A stretch of 64,000 bases of DNA from Salinicola tamaricis (GTDB lineage: Bacteria > Pseudomonadota > Gammaproteobacteria > Pseudomonadales > Halomonadaceae): assembly GCF_003006155.1 (NCBI RefSeq), contig NZ_CP023559.1, forward strand, positions 3,286,001-3,350,000, written 5' to 3'. A program made the translations under genes and the position numbers. Numbering within the stretch: position 1 is the first letter of the stretch; the number at the start of each line of letters is the position of its first letter. The notes beneath the pieces were generated by a model that saw only the letters and a list, made by a program, of their open reading frames with translations, ran no database searches and was not told the DNA's origin. Below are positions 1 through 9,967 of this stretch, in pieces.

Positions 1-115
1 GTGGGCACCGCCGCTCACAGTGGCTGGACACAGAAAGTCCACCGGTGTTTGACACGATTACCGTTGCGGGGGCAGTACGGGGCTCTCACCCGTTTCCCGA
101 ACACGTCGCTCTCGA
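1..115 (-). promoter_or_regulatory. Cobalamin (B12) riboswitch, truncated by the window edge
   Basis: Read on the minus strand, this stretch carries the conserved order of a cobalamin riboswitch: a GGGAA..GGGTG segment (about 101-85), an AGAGCCCCGTACTG stretch, the hallmark GCCCCCGCAACGG core (73-61), then CCAGCCACTGTGAGCGG (27-11). The remaining aptamer, including the terminal B12 box, and the controlled gene lie to the left of base 1, so the target is unseen; it would be a B12 synthesis or uptake gene on the minus strand. It is a separate unit from the MotA/MotB-like genes just upstream on the same strand. Confidence 0.85.
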
Positions 116-170
116 CGCGCGGATTGTCGCAGCTTCTCGGCGGCCAGGGAAATGGCGCGTCGCGCGCCAC

Positions 171-1019
171 TCACGAGCCGTCGCCGCCGGTCTCCTGTAG
201 TACCAGTTCCACTCGGCGGTTACGTGCCCGGCCCGCAGGGGTGTCGTTATCGGCCAGCGGCTCGGTGGAGGCGTAGCCGATGGCGCGTAGGCGAGCGCCG
301 TCGATGCCGTCCAGACGCAGTGCGCGTACCACGGCGGCGGCGCGGGCTGCGGAGAGCTCCCAGTTGGAAGGGAACTGCTGGGTCGAGATCGGCACGCTGT
401 CGGTATGCCCCTCGACCGAGATGGTGCCCTGGAATTCCTGCAGTAGCGGGATCATCTTCTCGATCAGCGCGCGCCCCTTGTCGCTGACATCCACGGCACT
501 GGAGTCGAACAGTAGATGGTCCTGGATGCGCAGATTGAAGCCGTGCGGGATCGCGGTCACCTGGACCCCGTCGATCTGCGGCAGCGTCTCGTCCACCGGG
601 TCGGGCAGGTCGAACAGCGGCACCGCGAACAGCAGCGGTGTCATCGGTACCAGCGGCGGCGGCGCCGGGCGCGGCGCGTAGAAGCCGACATCGCTGGCCA
701 CGGGGGCGGCCGTCAGCTGGCGCGGCGGCCGATAGAAACCGATCTGCGCGGCGCTCGGGGCGGCCTTTGGAGGTACGGGCGCCGGCACCTTGAGCGCCAG
801 CGCGACCTGGGGCGTAGCGGCTTGCTCTGGCGTGGACAGCTGCCCGCCGTAGAGCGCCAGCATCAGCACGAAAAAGGTGACCAGCAGCAGCAGCAGGTCG
901 AGATAGCTCATCAGCCAGGAGTCGCTCTCGCTGCCACGCCCCCCCTCGGCCAGGGCGTCATCGTCGAACAGCAGCTCGGCGAAGGGCCCCCGCGCGGCGT
1001 AGTCCGTGCTGCCACTCAT
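171..1019 (-). CDS. MotB/OmpA-family stator-like protein
   Basis: A 282-residue inner-membrane protein anchored to peptidoglycan. Residues 33-57 form one transmembrane helix with the SYLDLLLLL motif; the Asp matches the proton-carrying Asp of MotB. A long Pro/Ala-rich linker (about 65-135) follows, then a C-terminal OmpA-like domain with EGHTDSVP and a final NRRVEL motif that binds peptidoglycan. Its start overlaps the MotA-like stop by 4 nt (ATGA), so the two are translated as a pair. No flagellar genes are nearby, so it may be a flagellar stator subunit or another proton-driven MotAB-type motor; the sequence does not decide. Confidence 0.85.
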   Translation of the reverse strand: MSGSTDYAARGPFAELLFDDDALAEGGRGSESDSWLMSYLDLLLLLVTFFVLMLALYGGQLSTPEQAATPQVALALKVPAPVPPKAAPSAAQIGFYRPPRQLTAAPVASDVGFYAPRPAPPPLVPMTPLLFAVPLFDLPDPVDETLPQIDGVQVTAIPHGFNLRIQDHLLFDSSAVDVSDKGRALIEKMIPLLQEFQGTISVEGHTDSVPISTQQFPSNWELSAARAAAVVRALRLDGIDGARLRAIGYASTEPLADNDTPAGRARNRRVELVLQETGGDGS

Positions 1020-1834
1020 GAGGTCGGGGACGAGAGATCCGTGGCCGCGGCCTGGCGCGGGTCACGCATCTCGTCGCGATGTTCGATGCGGTAGGTGTTG
1101 AGCGCCTCTTCGATGAACGCGGGCAAGCGACGCTTGCTCACCATCATGATGCCTTCGAGGATCATCGTCATTGCCATCAGCCTCGCCTCGGTGCGCCGCT
1201 CCAGTTTTACCGCGATCGGCTTGAACACCAGGTTGGCGAGCAGAATGCCGTAGAAGGTGGACATCAACGCCACCGCCAGACGCGGGCCGATGATCGCCAG
1301 ATCGCCGGCCTGGATCACTTCGAGCATGTTGATCAGCCCGACCAGGGTACCGAGCATGCCGAACGCCGGGGCGTAGATCGCCATGGTGCGCAGGATCTGC
1401 GCCTCGGTACGCTCGCGCGCCTTCACCCGCACCATGCGCCAGCGCAGCATCTCGCGAATCTCCTCCTCGCGGCTGTTGGCGATCACCATCTGCATGCCGG
1501 TGCGCAGAAAGGGGTTGGTGACGCCCTCCAGCGCGCTCTCGATGGCGCGGATGTTACCGCGGCTCCAGTGGCGCGACATTTCGACCAGCTGATCGAGGTC
1601 GGCATCGAGTTCGCTCTGCTGGGATTCGCGCCGGAACACCACCGCGATCTGGCGACACAGGCGCTGCATCTCGGCGAGGGGATAGCTGATGAAGCTGGCG
1701 GCCAGGGTGCCGGTGAGCACGATCGCCAGCCCCGGCAGATTGAAGAAGCTGCTCGGGGCCTGAGCGGTGAAGAGCACGACGGTCATCAGCAGCAGCGCAC
1801 TGGCAACCATGCCGATGAGGGTGGAGGGATTCAT
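1016..1834 (-). CDS. MotA/TolQ/ExbB proton-channel family protein
   Basis: A 272-residue MotA-type membrane protein. I chose the ATG at 1834 (MNPSTLIGM) over an in-frame start 13 codons earlier because family members begin right at the first transmembrane helix. Helices lie at about 5-25 and 33-50; the large cytoplasmic loop (60-150) is followed by the APAFGMLGTLVGL helix and a last helix around the STFYGILLANLVFKP motif, both characteristic of MotA/PomA. It would form the ion channel with the MotB-like partner encoded immediately downstream. Confidence 0.86.
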   Translation of the reverse strand: MNPSTLIGMVASALLLMTVVLFTAQAPSSFFNLPGLAIVLTGTLAASFISYPLAEMQRLCRQIAVVFRRESQQSELDADLDQLVEMSRHWSRGNIRAIESALEGVTNPFLRTGMQMVIANSREEEIREMLRWRMVRVKARERTEAQILRTMAIYAPAFGMLGTLVGLINMLEVIQAGDLAIIGPRLAVALMSTFYGILLANLVFKPIAVKLERRTEARLMAMTMILEGIMMVSKRRLPAFIEEALNTYRIEHRDEMRDPRQAAATDLSSPTS

Positions 1835-1939
1835 GGACGGCTCGCAACCTGGAAACGGGCAGATTGGCATCATAGCCCGGGGTGGTCGCGGTCAAAGAGG
1901 CTAACTGACGCGACTAACGGGCGCTTTTCTAGCGCTGTG

Positions 1940-2752
1940 TCAGGTGGTGCTGGCGCCACTCGGGTCGGCATTGGCCTGCTGCTGGCCGGCATGCTCGATG
2001 AAGCGCACCGGGTCGTCGCTGATCACGCCGTCCACGCCCCACTCCCATAGCTTGTCGAAGGCCACCGGGTCGTTGGCGGTATAGCAGAACAGCTTGATCT
2101 CCTCGTCGGCGATCTCGCGGGCGCGCTTGACCTTCAGCTTGCGCCAGTCCAGATGCAGGCTGTAGGCGGAGAGCCGCTCGGTCTCGCGCCACCAGCGCTT
2201 GGGCGCCTTGTCGTCGAGCACGCCCAGGCGCAGCCGGTCCGGGTTCGCCTCCAGCGCCCGCGCTGCGGTGAGGGCGTGACGGTCGAACGAGGAGACGATC
2301 AGTTTCTCCGGCGCCAGGGCTTCCAGGGTCGGCGGCAGTGCTGCCTTGACCAGCTCGATCGCGTTGCGCCCGCGGGTCACCTTGAGCTCCAGATTGAGCC
2401 CCATGTCGAGACGTTTGAGCAGCGCCAGCATCGCTTCGAGCGTGGCCATGCGCTCGTCACGGAACTGCTCGCCGAACCAGGCGCCCACGTCGAGCCGCGC
2501 GGCGCTGGCGGCGTCGAAGCGGAACAGCTTGCCGCGACCGTTGGAGCAGCGCTTGACACCGGCATCGTGCCACAGCACCGGGGTGCCGTCGCCGAGCAGT
2601 TGAACGTCCAGCTCTACCCACCGGCACCCGGCCGCGTGCGCTGCCTGCACCGCCGCCAGCGTATTCTCCGGCGCGCGCGCGGAGAGACCACGGTGCGCGA
2701 TATAGCGGGGTCCATCGCCCGGGGCGGGCTGAGGGGATGAACTCTGTGTCAT
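1940..2752 (-). CDS. Glycerophosphodiester phosphodiesterase (UgpQ/GlpQ family)
   Basis: A 270-residue enzyme hydrolysing glycerophosphodiesters to glycerol-3-phosphate and an alcohol. The GDPD signature is complete: IAHRGLSARAPENT near residue 18, the ELDVQLLGDGTPVLWHD metal and catalytic segment near 47-64, and LNLELK near 120. There is no signal peptide, so the cytoplasmic UgpQ type is more likely than periplasmic GlpQ. It ends with an SDDPVRFIE segment typical of the family. It stands alone, separated by about 300 bp from the iron-uptake operon on the other strand. Confidence 0.9.
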   Translation of the reverse strand: MTQSSSPQPAPGDGPRYIAHRGLSARAPENTLAAVQAAHAAGCRWVELDVQLLGDGTPVLWHDAGVKRCSNGRGKLFRFDAASAARLDVGAWFGEQFRDERMATLEAMLALLKRLDMGLNLELKVTRGRNAIELVKAALPPTLEALAPEKLIVSSFDRHALTAARALEANPDRLRLGVLDDKAPKRWWRETERLSAYSLHLDWRKLKVKRAREIADEEIKLFCYTANDPVAFDKLWEWGVDGVISDDPVRFIEHAGQQQANADPSGASTT

Positions 2753-2949
2753 GCGTCTAGGGTCTCCGGTGAGAGGTGGGCGGTGGCCGACCGGCGGGGC
2801 GGGTGCAGGTACCAGGGCCGCGCCCCGAAATCAGGCTTGACCTTCGTCCACGCCGCGGCCGGCGTCAAGACGGCGCGCGGATTATTTCCGGGCGGTCTTT
2901 CGCGTTGCTCGCTTACACAGCCGGAGAGGGTGATGTCGGCTCACTCAAA

Positions 2950-2998
2950 AACAAATGATTCTTATTCGTTGATAGTTATGCATTTCATTTGCAATAAT
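2950..2998 (+). promoter_or_regulatory. Candidate Fur box and promoter of the siderophore operon
   Basis: The only AT-rich patch in this GC-rich interval lies 75-120 bp before the TonB receptor. It contains overlapping hexamers of the Fur type (AATGATTCTTATT and TTGATAGTTAT), which on the opposite strand read AATAAGAATCATTT, close to the GATAAT repeat consensus. The position upstream of a ferric-siderophore receptor supports iron repression by Fur. The rest of 2753-2949 shows no gene. Confidence 0.6.
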
Positions 2999-3071
2999 CC
3001 GCCGGCGTTCACGGCGGGGTGCTGGCGGGGGCGCGCGACGACTCGACAAGATCGACAACAAGAGGCGAGAC

Positions 3072-5203
3072 ATGAGATCAAAGGGAACCGTCATGACCTG
3101 GGGCGCACTAGCGACACTGGTGACGTCGGCGGGGGTGATGGCAGACAGTACCGATCAGCAACCGATGGTGGTCACAGCCACGCGCTCGGGTGCCGAACAG
3201 CAGGACTCTGGCAGGTGATCCGGGTGATTTCACGCCAGGAGCTGGAACAGCAGCGACGCATCACTTCCGACTCCTCCGAGATACTCAGCAACCTGCTGCC
3301 GGACTATTCACCGCCGCGCCAGAAGATGAGCGGAAGTGGCGAGACCCTGCGCGGACGCACGCCGCTGGTGATGATCGATGGCATACCGCAGTCCAATCCG
3401 CTGCGGCCCACGGGGCGCGAGCTGCATACCATCGACTTCTCGATGATCGATCACATCGAGGTGATCAAGGGGGCCAACGCCACCAACGGTCTGGGCGCCG
3501 CCGGCGGGGTGATCAACCTGATCACCAAACGCCCCGAGCCGGGCTCGCTCATCAGCACTTCGAGGCCCAGCTCACCACGCCGACCTCCAAGCTGGATGGC
3601 GATACCAACAGCTACCGCACCAACTACGCTGTCAGCGGCAATCGCGGGCCGGTCGACTACCTGTTCTCGTTGAGCTACGAGGATCAGGGGCTGTTCCTGG
3701 ATGGGAAGGGGGACGCTATCGGCGTCGACAATACCCAGGGCGACCTGATGAATTCCCGTGCCTACGATGTCTTCGGGAAGATCGCCTACTGGTTCGATGA
3801 CGACCGGCGCCTGCAGTTGAGTGTCAATCGCTACCGCATCGAGGGGCAGAACGATTACGTCGGCGTGCTTGGCGATCGTAACGCCGGTGTCCCCACGACC
3901 TCGCGACGCGGCGATCCACAAGGCTCGGCGCCCTTCAACAGTGTCTGGACCACTGGCGTCACCTGGGACGATTACGATCTCGCCGGCATGCATCTCAATG
4001 TGCTGGGCTTCTATCAGGATTACGAATCACTGTTCGGGGCCACCAACTCCGGCACCTTCCAGGATCCCGCGATTGCGCCGGTCGGGACGCTCTACGACCA
4101 GACTATGGCCGAGACCCGCAAGTACGGCATCAAGACCTCGCTGACCAAGGAGGGGCTGTGGGACGACCGGGTCAAGCTGACCTTCGGCTTCGACGCCATG
4201 CGCGACGATACCGAGCAGTATCTGTGGGGCACCGATCGCACCTACGTGCCGAAGGTCAAATACACGGACCTATCACCGTTCGCCCAGATCGACTTCAGCC
4301 CGATCGAGTCGCTGACCTTCTCGGCGGGAGCGCGTTACGAATACGCCAAGCTCGATGTCGCTAGTTACCGCGGACGGTGGCCGCCAACAACGGCGTGCGG
4401 GTAGACGGCGGCTCCCCCGACTTCGACGAGACGCTCTACAACGCCGGTGTGGTATGGCGACCGGTGAAACACTGGAGCCTGTTCACCAGCTATTCCGAAG
4501 GGTTTGCCATTCCCGATGTCGGCCGCGTGCTGCGCGGTATCGACACCCCCCGGACAGTCGGTCGACAGCTTCGAGAATCTGCGTCCCATCGTGACCGACA
4601 ATATCGAGACCGGGGTGCGCTATGACGATGGCCGTCTCAACGCCGAGCTGAGCTATTACGTGTCGTCTTCCGACTATGGCACGCGCCTGACGACCCGTAA
4701 CGACGCCTTTGTGATGCAGCGAGAGAAGACCGAGATCGAAGGCATCGAGGCGTCTGTCGGCTATCGATTCAACGACCGGCACAGCGCCCGGCTTGGTTAC
4801 TCCCACATGAAGGGGCGTTACGACAGTGACGACAATGGCACCCTGGATGCCAAGCTGAACGGGCTCAACGTGGCGCCGGATCGGCTGGTCGCGAGCTGGA
4901 GCGCCCGTGGTCTTCGCGCTGGACGTCGTTTTGTCGAGATCGATCACGCCTTTGACAAGGATTTCGACGACAGCCGCAACGGCTGGGACACCGACTTCGA
5001 CGGCTACACCCTGGTCGATGCCGCCATCGGCTATCGGCTACCGGTGGGGCAGCTGAATTCGCCGTGGCCAATCTGTTCGACAAGCAGTACATCACCTACT
5101 ACTCGCAGAGTGCGCTGGATAGCCCCAATGCAGACTATATGAACGAACGCTACTTCCCGGGCGAGGGCGGACTCTGACCCTGGGCTACAGCGTGGACTTT
5201 TGA
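3072..5203 (+). CDS. TonB-dependent ferric-siderophore receptor, frameshifted as sequenced
   Basis: An outer-membrane receptor of about 710 residues that imports a ferric siderophore using TonB energy. The ATG at 3072 gives a signal peptide ending ..SAGVMA, followed by a TonB-box-like MVVTATRSG. The plug domain (PLVMIDGIPQ, IEVIKGANATNGLGAAGGVINLITK) and the beta-barrel strands are all readable, and the chain ends in an aromatic residue (YSVDF), as barrel proteins do. The coding sequence changes frame at about 3210, 3555, 4370, 4550 (a C run), 5050 and 5160. All domains are present in order and the operon is otherwise functional, so indel errors are likelier than decay. The siderophore cannot be named from sequence. 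Confidence 0.82.
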
Positions 5204-5255
5204 TGTCGCCATGTACCAGCCACGGTGGCGTGCCGAGTGAGCGAGCGGATCCGCG

Positions 5256-6191
5256 ATGAAACGTCGTGACTTCATGGCCTTGGCGCTGGGCGCCATGCCG
5301 ACGCTGGCATTGGGTGCCATGCCCACGCTGGCGCGCGCCGGCATGGCGCGCCAGGAAGAGCCACGCAGGCCGCGCCGTCCGCAGCGGATCGTCACGCTGT
5401 TCCAGGGTGCCACCGATACCGCGGTGGCGCTCGGGGTGGTTCCGGTCGGGGTCGTGCTGTCATGGCAGGACCCGCCGATCTACCCCTATCTGCGCTCGGC
5501 GCTGGCCCAGGCTTCGCTCCTGGGGTTGGAGACACAGCCCAACCTTGAGCGGATCGCACTGCTGGAGCCGGATCTGATCGTCGCTTCGCGTTTCCGTCAT
5601 CAGCGTATTGCGCCGCTGCTGTCAGCGCTGGCTCCGCTGACGCTGCTGGAGGATATCTATCACTATCGATATACCCTCGAGACGATGGCGCAGACACTCG
5701 ACCGCCAGGCTCGGGCCGAGTCTCTGCAGCGGGTACTGGCATCGCGCATGGCAACACTGCGCGCACGACTGCAGCAGCGTTTCGGTGCGCGCTGGCCGCT
5801 GACGGTAGCGCTGCTCGATATCAGGGCCGGCGAGATTCGCAGCTACCTGGCGCCGAGCTTCGGCGGCTCGGTACTGACCCAGCTCGGGTTTCGTTGGCCC
5901 CGGCAGGTCGAGGGGCATGCTGGAGTGCTGCTGAGACTGGGCGGCGTGGAGAGCCTGCCGGCGATCGATGCCGACGTCTTCTTCCTGTTGCAGCCGCGTG
6001 ATCGGCCCGCGCGCGAGCACTATAGACGTCTGCGTGGGCATCCGCTTTGGCAGCGGCTGGCGGCGGTGCGTCAGGGACGTGTCTGGCAGGTCGACCCGGT
6101 AGCCTGGAGTCTCTCCGGGGGCATTCTGGGCGTATTCGGCATGCTCGACGACCTGGATGCCTGGCTGGATACCACCGAGGCCTCGGCATGA
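5256..6191 (+). CDS. Iron-siderophore ABC transporter substrate-binding protein
   Basis: A 311-residue periplasmic protein of the FhuD/FecB class that hands the ferric siderophore to the inner-membrane permease. The N-terminus KRRDFMALALG followed by ALARA suggests a twin-arginine export signal. The binding fold is seen in PQRIVTLFQGATDTAVALGV, NLERIALLEPDLIVASRF and LRGHPLWQRLAAVRQGRVWQVD. The signal region contains a 24-bp near-perfect direct duplication (about 5283-5332, LGAMPTLA twice) that lengthens it by eight residues. It overlaps the next permease gene by 4 nt (ATGA). Confidence 0.88.
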   Translation: MKRRDFMALALGAMPTLALGAMPTLARAGMARQEEPRRPRRPQRIVTLFQGATDTAVALGVVPVGVVLSWQDPPIYPYLRSALAQASLLGLETQPNLERIALLEPDLIVASRFRHQRIAPLLSALAPLTLLEDIYHYRYTLETMAQTLDRQARAESLQRVLASRMATLRARLQQRFGARWPLTVALLDIRAGEIRSYLAPSFGGSVLTQLGFRWPRQVEGHAGVLLRLGGVESLPAIDADVFFLLQPRDRPAREHYRRLRGHPLWQRLAAVRQGRVWQVDPVAWSLSGGILGVFGMLDDLDAWLDTTEASA

Positions 6192-7174
6192 GCCTGCGCA
6201 CGATGCTGGCTATCGCCGGCTGGCTATCGCCGTGGTGGTGAGCCTGATGGCGGGTGGTCACTGGTCCAGCCCGCTGCAGGTATGGCACGCGCTGTGGTCG
6301 CCGTCGCCGACCGATGTCGATGATTGGCTCATTCGCACCACCCCGTATGACCCGCACCCTGGTGGCGCTGACGGTGGGCGCAGGGCTGGGCGTGGCCGGC
6401 GGTATCATGCAGACCCTGACCCGCAATCCCCTGGCTTCACCCGGGCTGCTCGGCGTCAACGCCGGTGCGCTGCTGGTGGTGGTCTGTCTGGCCACCCTGG
6501 GTAGCGGCTTGCCAGGGTGGCTGGCGAGCGGCGGGGCCTTCGCAGGCGCGGCGCTGGCGGCACTGGCGGTCTGGGCGATTGCCATGCGTCCAGCGGCCCC
6601 GAGTGGGCCGCTGCGGCTGATCCTGGCCGGTGCCGCGTTGAGCGCGCTGTTCCATGCCTTCAGTCAGGCGCTGCTGGTGATCGATCAGCAGGGGCTGGAT
6701 ACGATGCTGTTCTGGTTGGCGGGGTCGGTCGCGGCCCGGCCGTTGACGCAGGTCTGGCCGCTGATGCTGGTCACGCTGGCGGTGCTGCTGGCGTGCTGGT
6801 TTTATCTGCGGCAGTGGAACGTGCTGGCGGCGGGCGAGGCGGTGGCAGTCGGCGCCGGCATCTCGGTGCGGCGCCTGCAACTGATCTCGGTCATGTGTGT
6901 GGTGCTGTTGGCGGGCGCGGCGGTGGCGATGGCGGGCAATATCGTCTTCATCGGGCTGATCGTGCCACACCTGGCGCGGCGTCTGGCGGGGCCGGATCAT
7001 CGACACTGGCTGCCGCTGGCGGCGCTACTGGGTGCTGCGCTGCTGCTCGTCGCGGACGTGATGTCGCGAACCCTCATCCCACCCCGGGAGGTGCCCATCG
7101 GCGTGATGACGGCACTACTCGGGGCGCCGGTATTCATGGCACTGGTGCGTCGCCAGGGGGGCCGCCATGGGTGA
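6188..7174 (+). CDS. FecCD-family iron-siderophore permease (first subunit), N-terminal frameshifts
   Basis: Inner-membrane permease of the BtuC/FecCD family, about 328 residues. The start at 6188 overlaps the binding-protein stop (ATGA) and gives MSLRTMLAIAG; the frame is then lost near 6215 and again near 6343. Joining the frames restores LAIAVVVSLMAGG.., IRTT and MTRTLVALTVGAGLGVAGGIMQ. From there the reading is intact: NPLASPGLLGVNAGA, the cytoplasmic G loop and the GLIVPHLARRLAGPDHR coupling segment. An uninterrupted ORF from the later ATG at 6254 has a nonsense N-terminus and should not be used. It pairs with the next permease. Confidence 0.85.
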
Positions 7175-8195
7175 GGCTCGCGTGCTGCGTCTTGGCCGCT
7201 TTTCGCGGGTCGTCGCCTGGCGAGCGTGGTGCCGGGTGGTGGCGGCACTGTTGGTGGTACTGCTGATTCTGCTGGCCTCGCTGGCTCTCGGCGAGGCCGC
7301 CTTGTCTGCGCCGCAGTGGCTGGCGGCACTGCGCTCGCCCGATAGCGGCGCTGGCCTGATCCTGTGGCAGCTGCGCCTGCCGCGAACGCTGCTGGGCGCG
7401 CTGGTGGGGGCGGCCCTGGCACTCTCTGGCTGGTTGCTGCAGCAGGTCATGCGCAATCCGCTGGCGTCGCCGGACACCCTGGGCGTGACCGCCGGCGCCG
7501 CGACCTTGGCGGTCGGCTATCTGGCATTTCTGGCCGCCGATGTCGGCACCGCCTGGATGCCGCTGGCGGCAGCACTGGGGGCGCTGCTCGCGGTACTGCT
7601 GGTCATGCTGGCAGCCTGGCGGGGCGGGACGACGCCACTGCGGCTGGTGCTGATGGGCATCGGACTCTCGACGCTGCTGAGTGCCGTGACGACCTTCGTA
7701 CTGGTGTCCAGTCCGCTCACCACCACACTGTCGGCCTACGTATGGCTGACCGGCAGCGTTTATGGGGGCAACTGGTCCGATGTCGGGTGGCTGGCGGCTT
7801 GCTTCGGCGTGGCGCTCGTGGTGCTGATGCCATGGGTGCGTCTCGCCTTGCTGGCACCGCTGGACGACGGCTTGGCGGTAGGCATCGGAGTGCGGGTACA
7901 GTGGACACGCACGCTGTTGATCCTGCTGGCGGCGGGGTTGGCGGGTATCGCGGTGGCTTGGGGTGGGGCGATGGCGTTCGTCGGCCTGGTGGCACCGCAT
8001 GTGGCGAGACGTCTGTTGCGCCAGCCGGGCGCGGCGCAGATCGCGATGGCGGTCGTGGTCGGCGCGGGCATGACGATGGCGGCAGATCTTGCCGGGCGGC
8101 TGCTGTTTCCGCCGTTGGATCTGCCGGCGGGGCTCTTCGTGGCGGCCATCGGAACGCCGTTCTTTCTGGGGTTGATGATGAAACAGGCACGCTGA
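7167..8195 (+). CDS. FecCD-family iron-siderophore permease (second subunit)
   Basis: A 342-residue polytopic inner-membrane permease, intact. The family motifs are [34 protein letters not shown] and the ATPase-contact loop [16 protein letters not shown]. Starting at 7167 it overlaps the preceding permease by 8 nt, indicating translational coupling. Together the two form the heterodimeric channel that takes the siderophore from the binding protein and is powered by the ATPase encoded next. Confidence 0.92.
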   Translation: MGEARVLRLGRFSRVVAWRAWCRVVAALLVVLLILLASLALGEAALSAPQWLAALRSPDSGAGLILWQLRLPRTLLGALVGAALALSGWLLQQVMRNPLASPDTLGVTAGAATLAVGYLAFLAADVGTAWMPLAAALGALLAVLLVMLAAWRGGTTPLRLVLMGIGLSTLLSAVTTFVLVSSPLTTTLSAYVWLTGSVYGGNWSDVGWLAACFGVALVVLMPWVRLALLAPLDDGLAVGIGVRVQWTRTLLILLAAGLAGIAVAWGGAMAFVGLVAPHVARRLLRQPGAAQIAMAVVVGAGMTMAADLAGRLLFPPLDLPAGLFVAAIGTPFFLGLMMKQAR

Positions 8196-8199
8196 CGCC

Positions 8200-8987
8200 A
8201 TGGCGACTCTCTCTGCGAACCGACTCACGCTGGGCTACCAGCGTCAGGCCATCCTGCGCGAGCTGTCGCTCGATCTGCCGGAAGGGCGCATCTCGGTGCT
8301 GGTCGGCAGCAACGGCTGCGGCAAGAGCACGCTATTGAAGGCACTGGCTCGGCTGCTGACGCCGTGGCAGGGTCAGGTCGCTCTCGACGGCCAGGACATC
8401 CGGCAGCGGCCGACCAAAGCGGTGGCCAGGACGTTGTCGCTACTGCCGCAGCACCCGGTGGCGCCGGAGGGCATCAGTGTGCGTCAACTGGTGGGATTGG
8501 GCCGCCATCCGCATCAGAGCTGGCTGGCGCAGTGGTCCGAAGACGATGAACGCGCCGTCGAGCAGGCACTGTTGAGAACCGGCCTCGATGACCTCTCCGA
8601 GCAGCGCGTCGAGACGCTTTCCGGTGGCCAGCGTCAGCGTGCCTGGATCGCCATGGCGGTAGCTCAGGACACGCCGCTGATGCTGCTCGATGAGCCTACC
8701 TCGTTCCTCGATCTGACCCATCAGATGGAGGTGCTCGAATTACTCGTCAGCCTCAATCGCGATGCCGGCAAGACCATTGTCATGGTCCTGCACGATCTCA
8801 ACCTGGCGTGCCGCTATGCCGATCATATCGTGGCGATTCGCGAGGGCCGCGTTCACGCCCAGGGCCGGCCTCAGGCGGTGATAACTCAGGGCGGGTCAAA
8901 GAGATATTCCAGCTCGAGTGTCGGGTGATCGAGGATCCGTTCTTCCATACGCCGCTATGCATTCCGTTCGGCAAGGGGGCAGCGTAA
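8200..8987 (+). CDS. Iron-siderophore ABC transporter ATP-binding protein, frameshift near 3' end
   Basis: ATPase of the FepC/FhuC type, about 262 residues. It has Walker [10 protein letters not shown] (about 38-46), the ABC signature [14 protein letters not shown], Walker [14 protein letters not shown] and the switch His in VLHDL. As written the frame ends at 8928 in an abnormal tail. A one-base shift near 8890 instead gives [15 protein letters not shown]...HTPLCIPFG, the normal C-terminus of FepC-like proteins, ending with TAA at 8985-8987 that overlaps the next ATG. I therefore extend the gene to 8987. Confidence 0.9.
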
Positions 8988-9805
8988 TGATGCCGGCAGC
9001 GACGCGGGGCCCGCTGGGATACCTGGAGTGCGCTCCGGTGGCGGCCGAGCACCATCGCTATCTGCACGAGGCCTTGTGCCTCGAGTCGGCGGATGCCGCG
9101 GGGGCAGGGGCCCTATCGATGACGGCGTTCTGCGACCCCCTGCGCTGCGCTGAACTGCTTGCACGCCTGGGGCCGACTCTCGGCTCACCCGATCGGCGGA
9201 CCACCGCCTCGCTGCTGTCGAAGCGCCTGGGTTTTCTGTTCACCGGCGCGCCGCTCTATCTGCTCTCGGTGTGCGATCGCGGGCTCGATCTGGCGCCGGC
9301 CAACTGCCTGGTCGATATCCGTCACGATGGCCAGGCGTGGCGTTCGACACTGCCGCTGCGCTCGCTGCGACTGCAGACCTGGTCGCCGGCGGCGCGGGAG
9401 CGCTCGCGTCACCAGTTGCTGACGCAGCTGTTCGCGGGGCTGATCACGCCGCTGTGGCAGACCCTGCGCGAGGTGGGTGGGGTGCCGCCGCGCATGCTGT
9501 GGGAGAACCTGGCGGTGCGGGTCTACTCGCTCTACGAACGCCGCCTGGTCGAGCTCGACAGCACGCAGGTCGACGCCGCGGCACGCCAGCGCTGCGAGGC
9601 GGACTACCGTTTCCTGCTCGATGCCGACCCCGAGCTGTTCGGCATCGATGTCAACCCGCTGGCGCGTTTCCATCACGCCAAGACTCGCCGCGCGGATGGC
9701 GTCGAAGTGCGCTATCGGCGCAGCTGCTGCCTCTATTATCGTGCCGCCTGCCCGGTGGCCTACTGCCAGTCGTGTCCGCTGAGCCGGTCTCGAACCGAGG
9801 CATGA
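8987..9805 (+). CDS. FhuF-like ferric iron reductase (2Fe-2S)
   Basis: About 272 residues; the protein is expected to reduce iron from the imported siderophore in the cytoplasm and release it. The C-terminus RRSCCLYYRAACPVAYCQSCPL provides the CC-x11-C-x2-C cluster ligands of the FhuF [2Fe-2S] family; E. coli FhuF has CC-x10-C-x2-C, so one extra residue is present here plus an extra Cys. ATG at 8987 overlaps the ATPase stop (TAATG). A longer frame from GTG at 8918 only covers the frameshifted end of the ATPase gene. It is the last gene of the operon. Confidence 0.84.
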   Translation: MMPAATRGPLGYLECAPVAAEHHRYLHEALCLESADAAGAGALSMTAFCDPLRCAELLARLGPTLGSPDRRTTASLLSKRLGFLFTGAPLYLLSVCDRGLDLAPANCLVDIRHDGQAWRSTLPLRSLRLQTWSPAARERSRHQLLTQLFAGLITPLWQTLREVGGVPPRMLWENLAVRVYSLYERRLVELDSTQVDAAARQRCEADYRFLLDADPELFGIDVNPLARFHHAKTRRADGVEVRYRRSCCLYYRAACPVAYCQSCPLSRSRTEA

Positions 9806-9967
9806 TGCCGTTCCCTGGGCCCGGTGGCGCGCCCGCGGCGATGGAATATGCTAGGCTGCGCGCTTTTGCCTGCCCGCGTCCAGCGGCACGCCAGCGCAGC
9901 GGCGTGTCTATCCGCTGACGTTCTCGTCAGCCCGGGCAGGACCGAGTCGATGCGTGCGGAGAGTCCG

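Noticed and set aside
171..1834. MotA/MotB-like pair as the ZorAB motor of a Zorya defence system
   Set aside because: There is no ZorC, ZorD or ZorE-like gene nearby, the MotA-like protein lacks the long helical tail of ZorA, and the neighbours are housekeeping genes.
3072..5203. Programmed frameshifting in the TonB receptor and other split genes
   Set aside because: The shifts go in both directions, at many sites and in unrelated genes, without slippery heptamers or a shared structure. Indel errors explain them better.
6254..6350. ATG 6254 as the start of the first FecCD permease
   Set aside because: The resulting N-terminus is Arg-rich nonsense; the true frame begins at 6188 and is interrupted twice before MTRTLVAL.
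8918..8986. Upstream GTG start for the FhuF-like gene
   Set aside because: The extra 23 codons are an out-of-frame reading of the ATPase C-terminus, which is restored by one base change near 8890.
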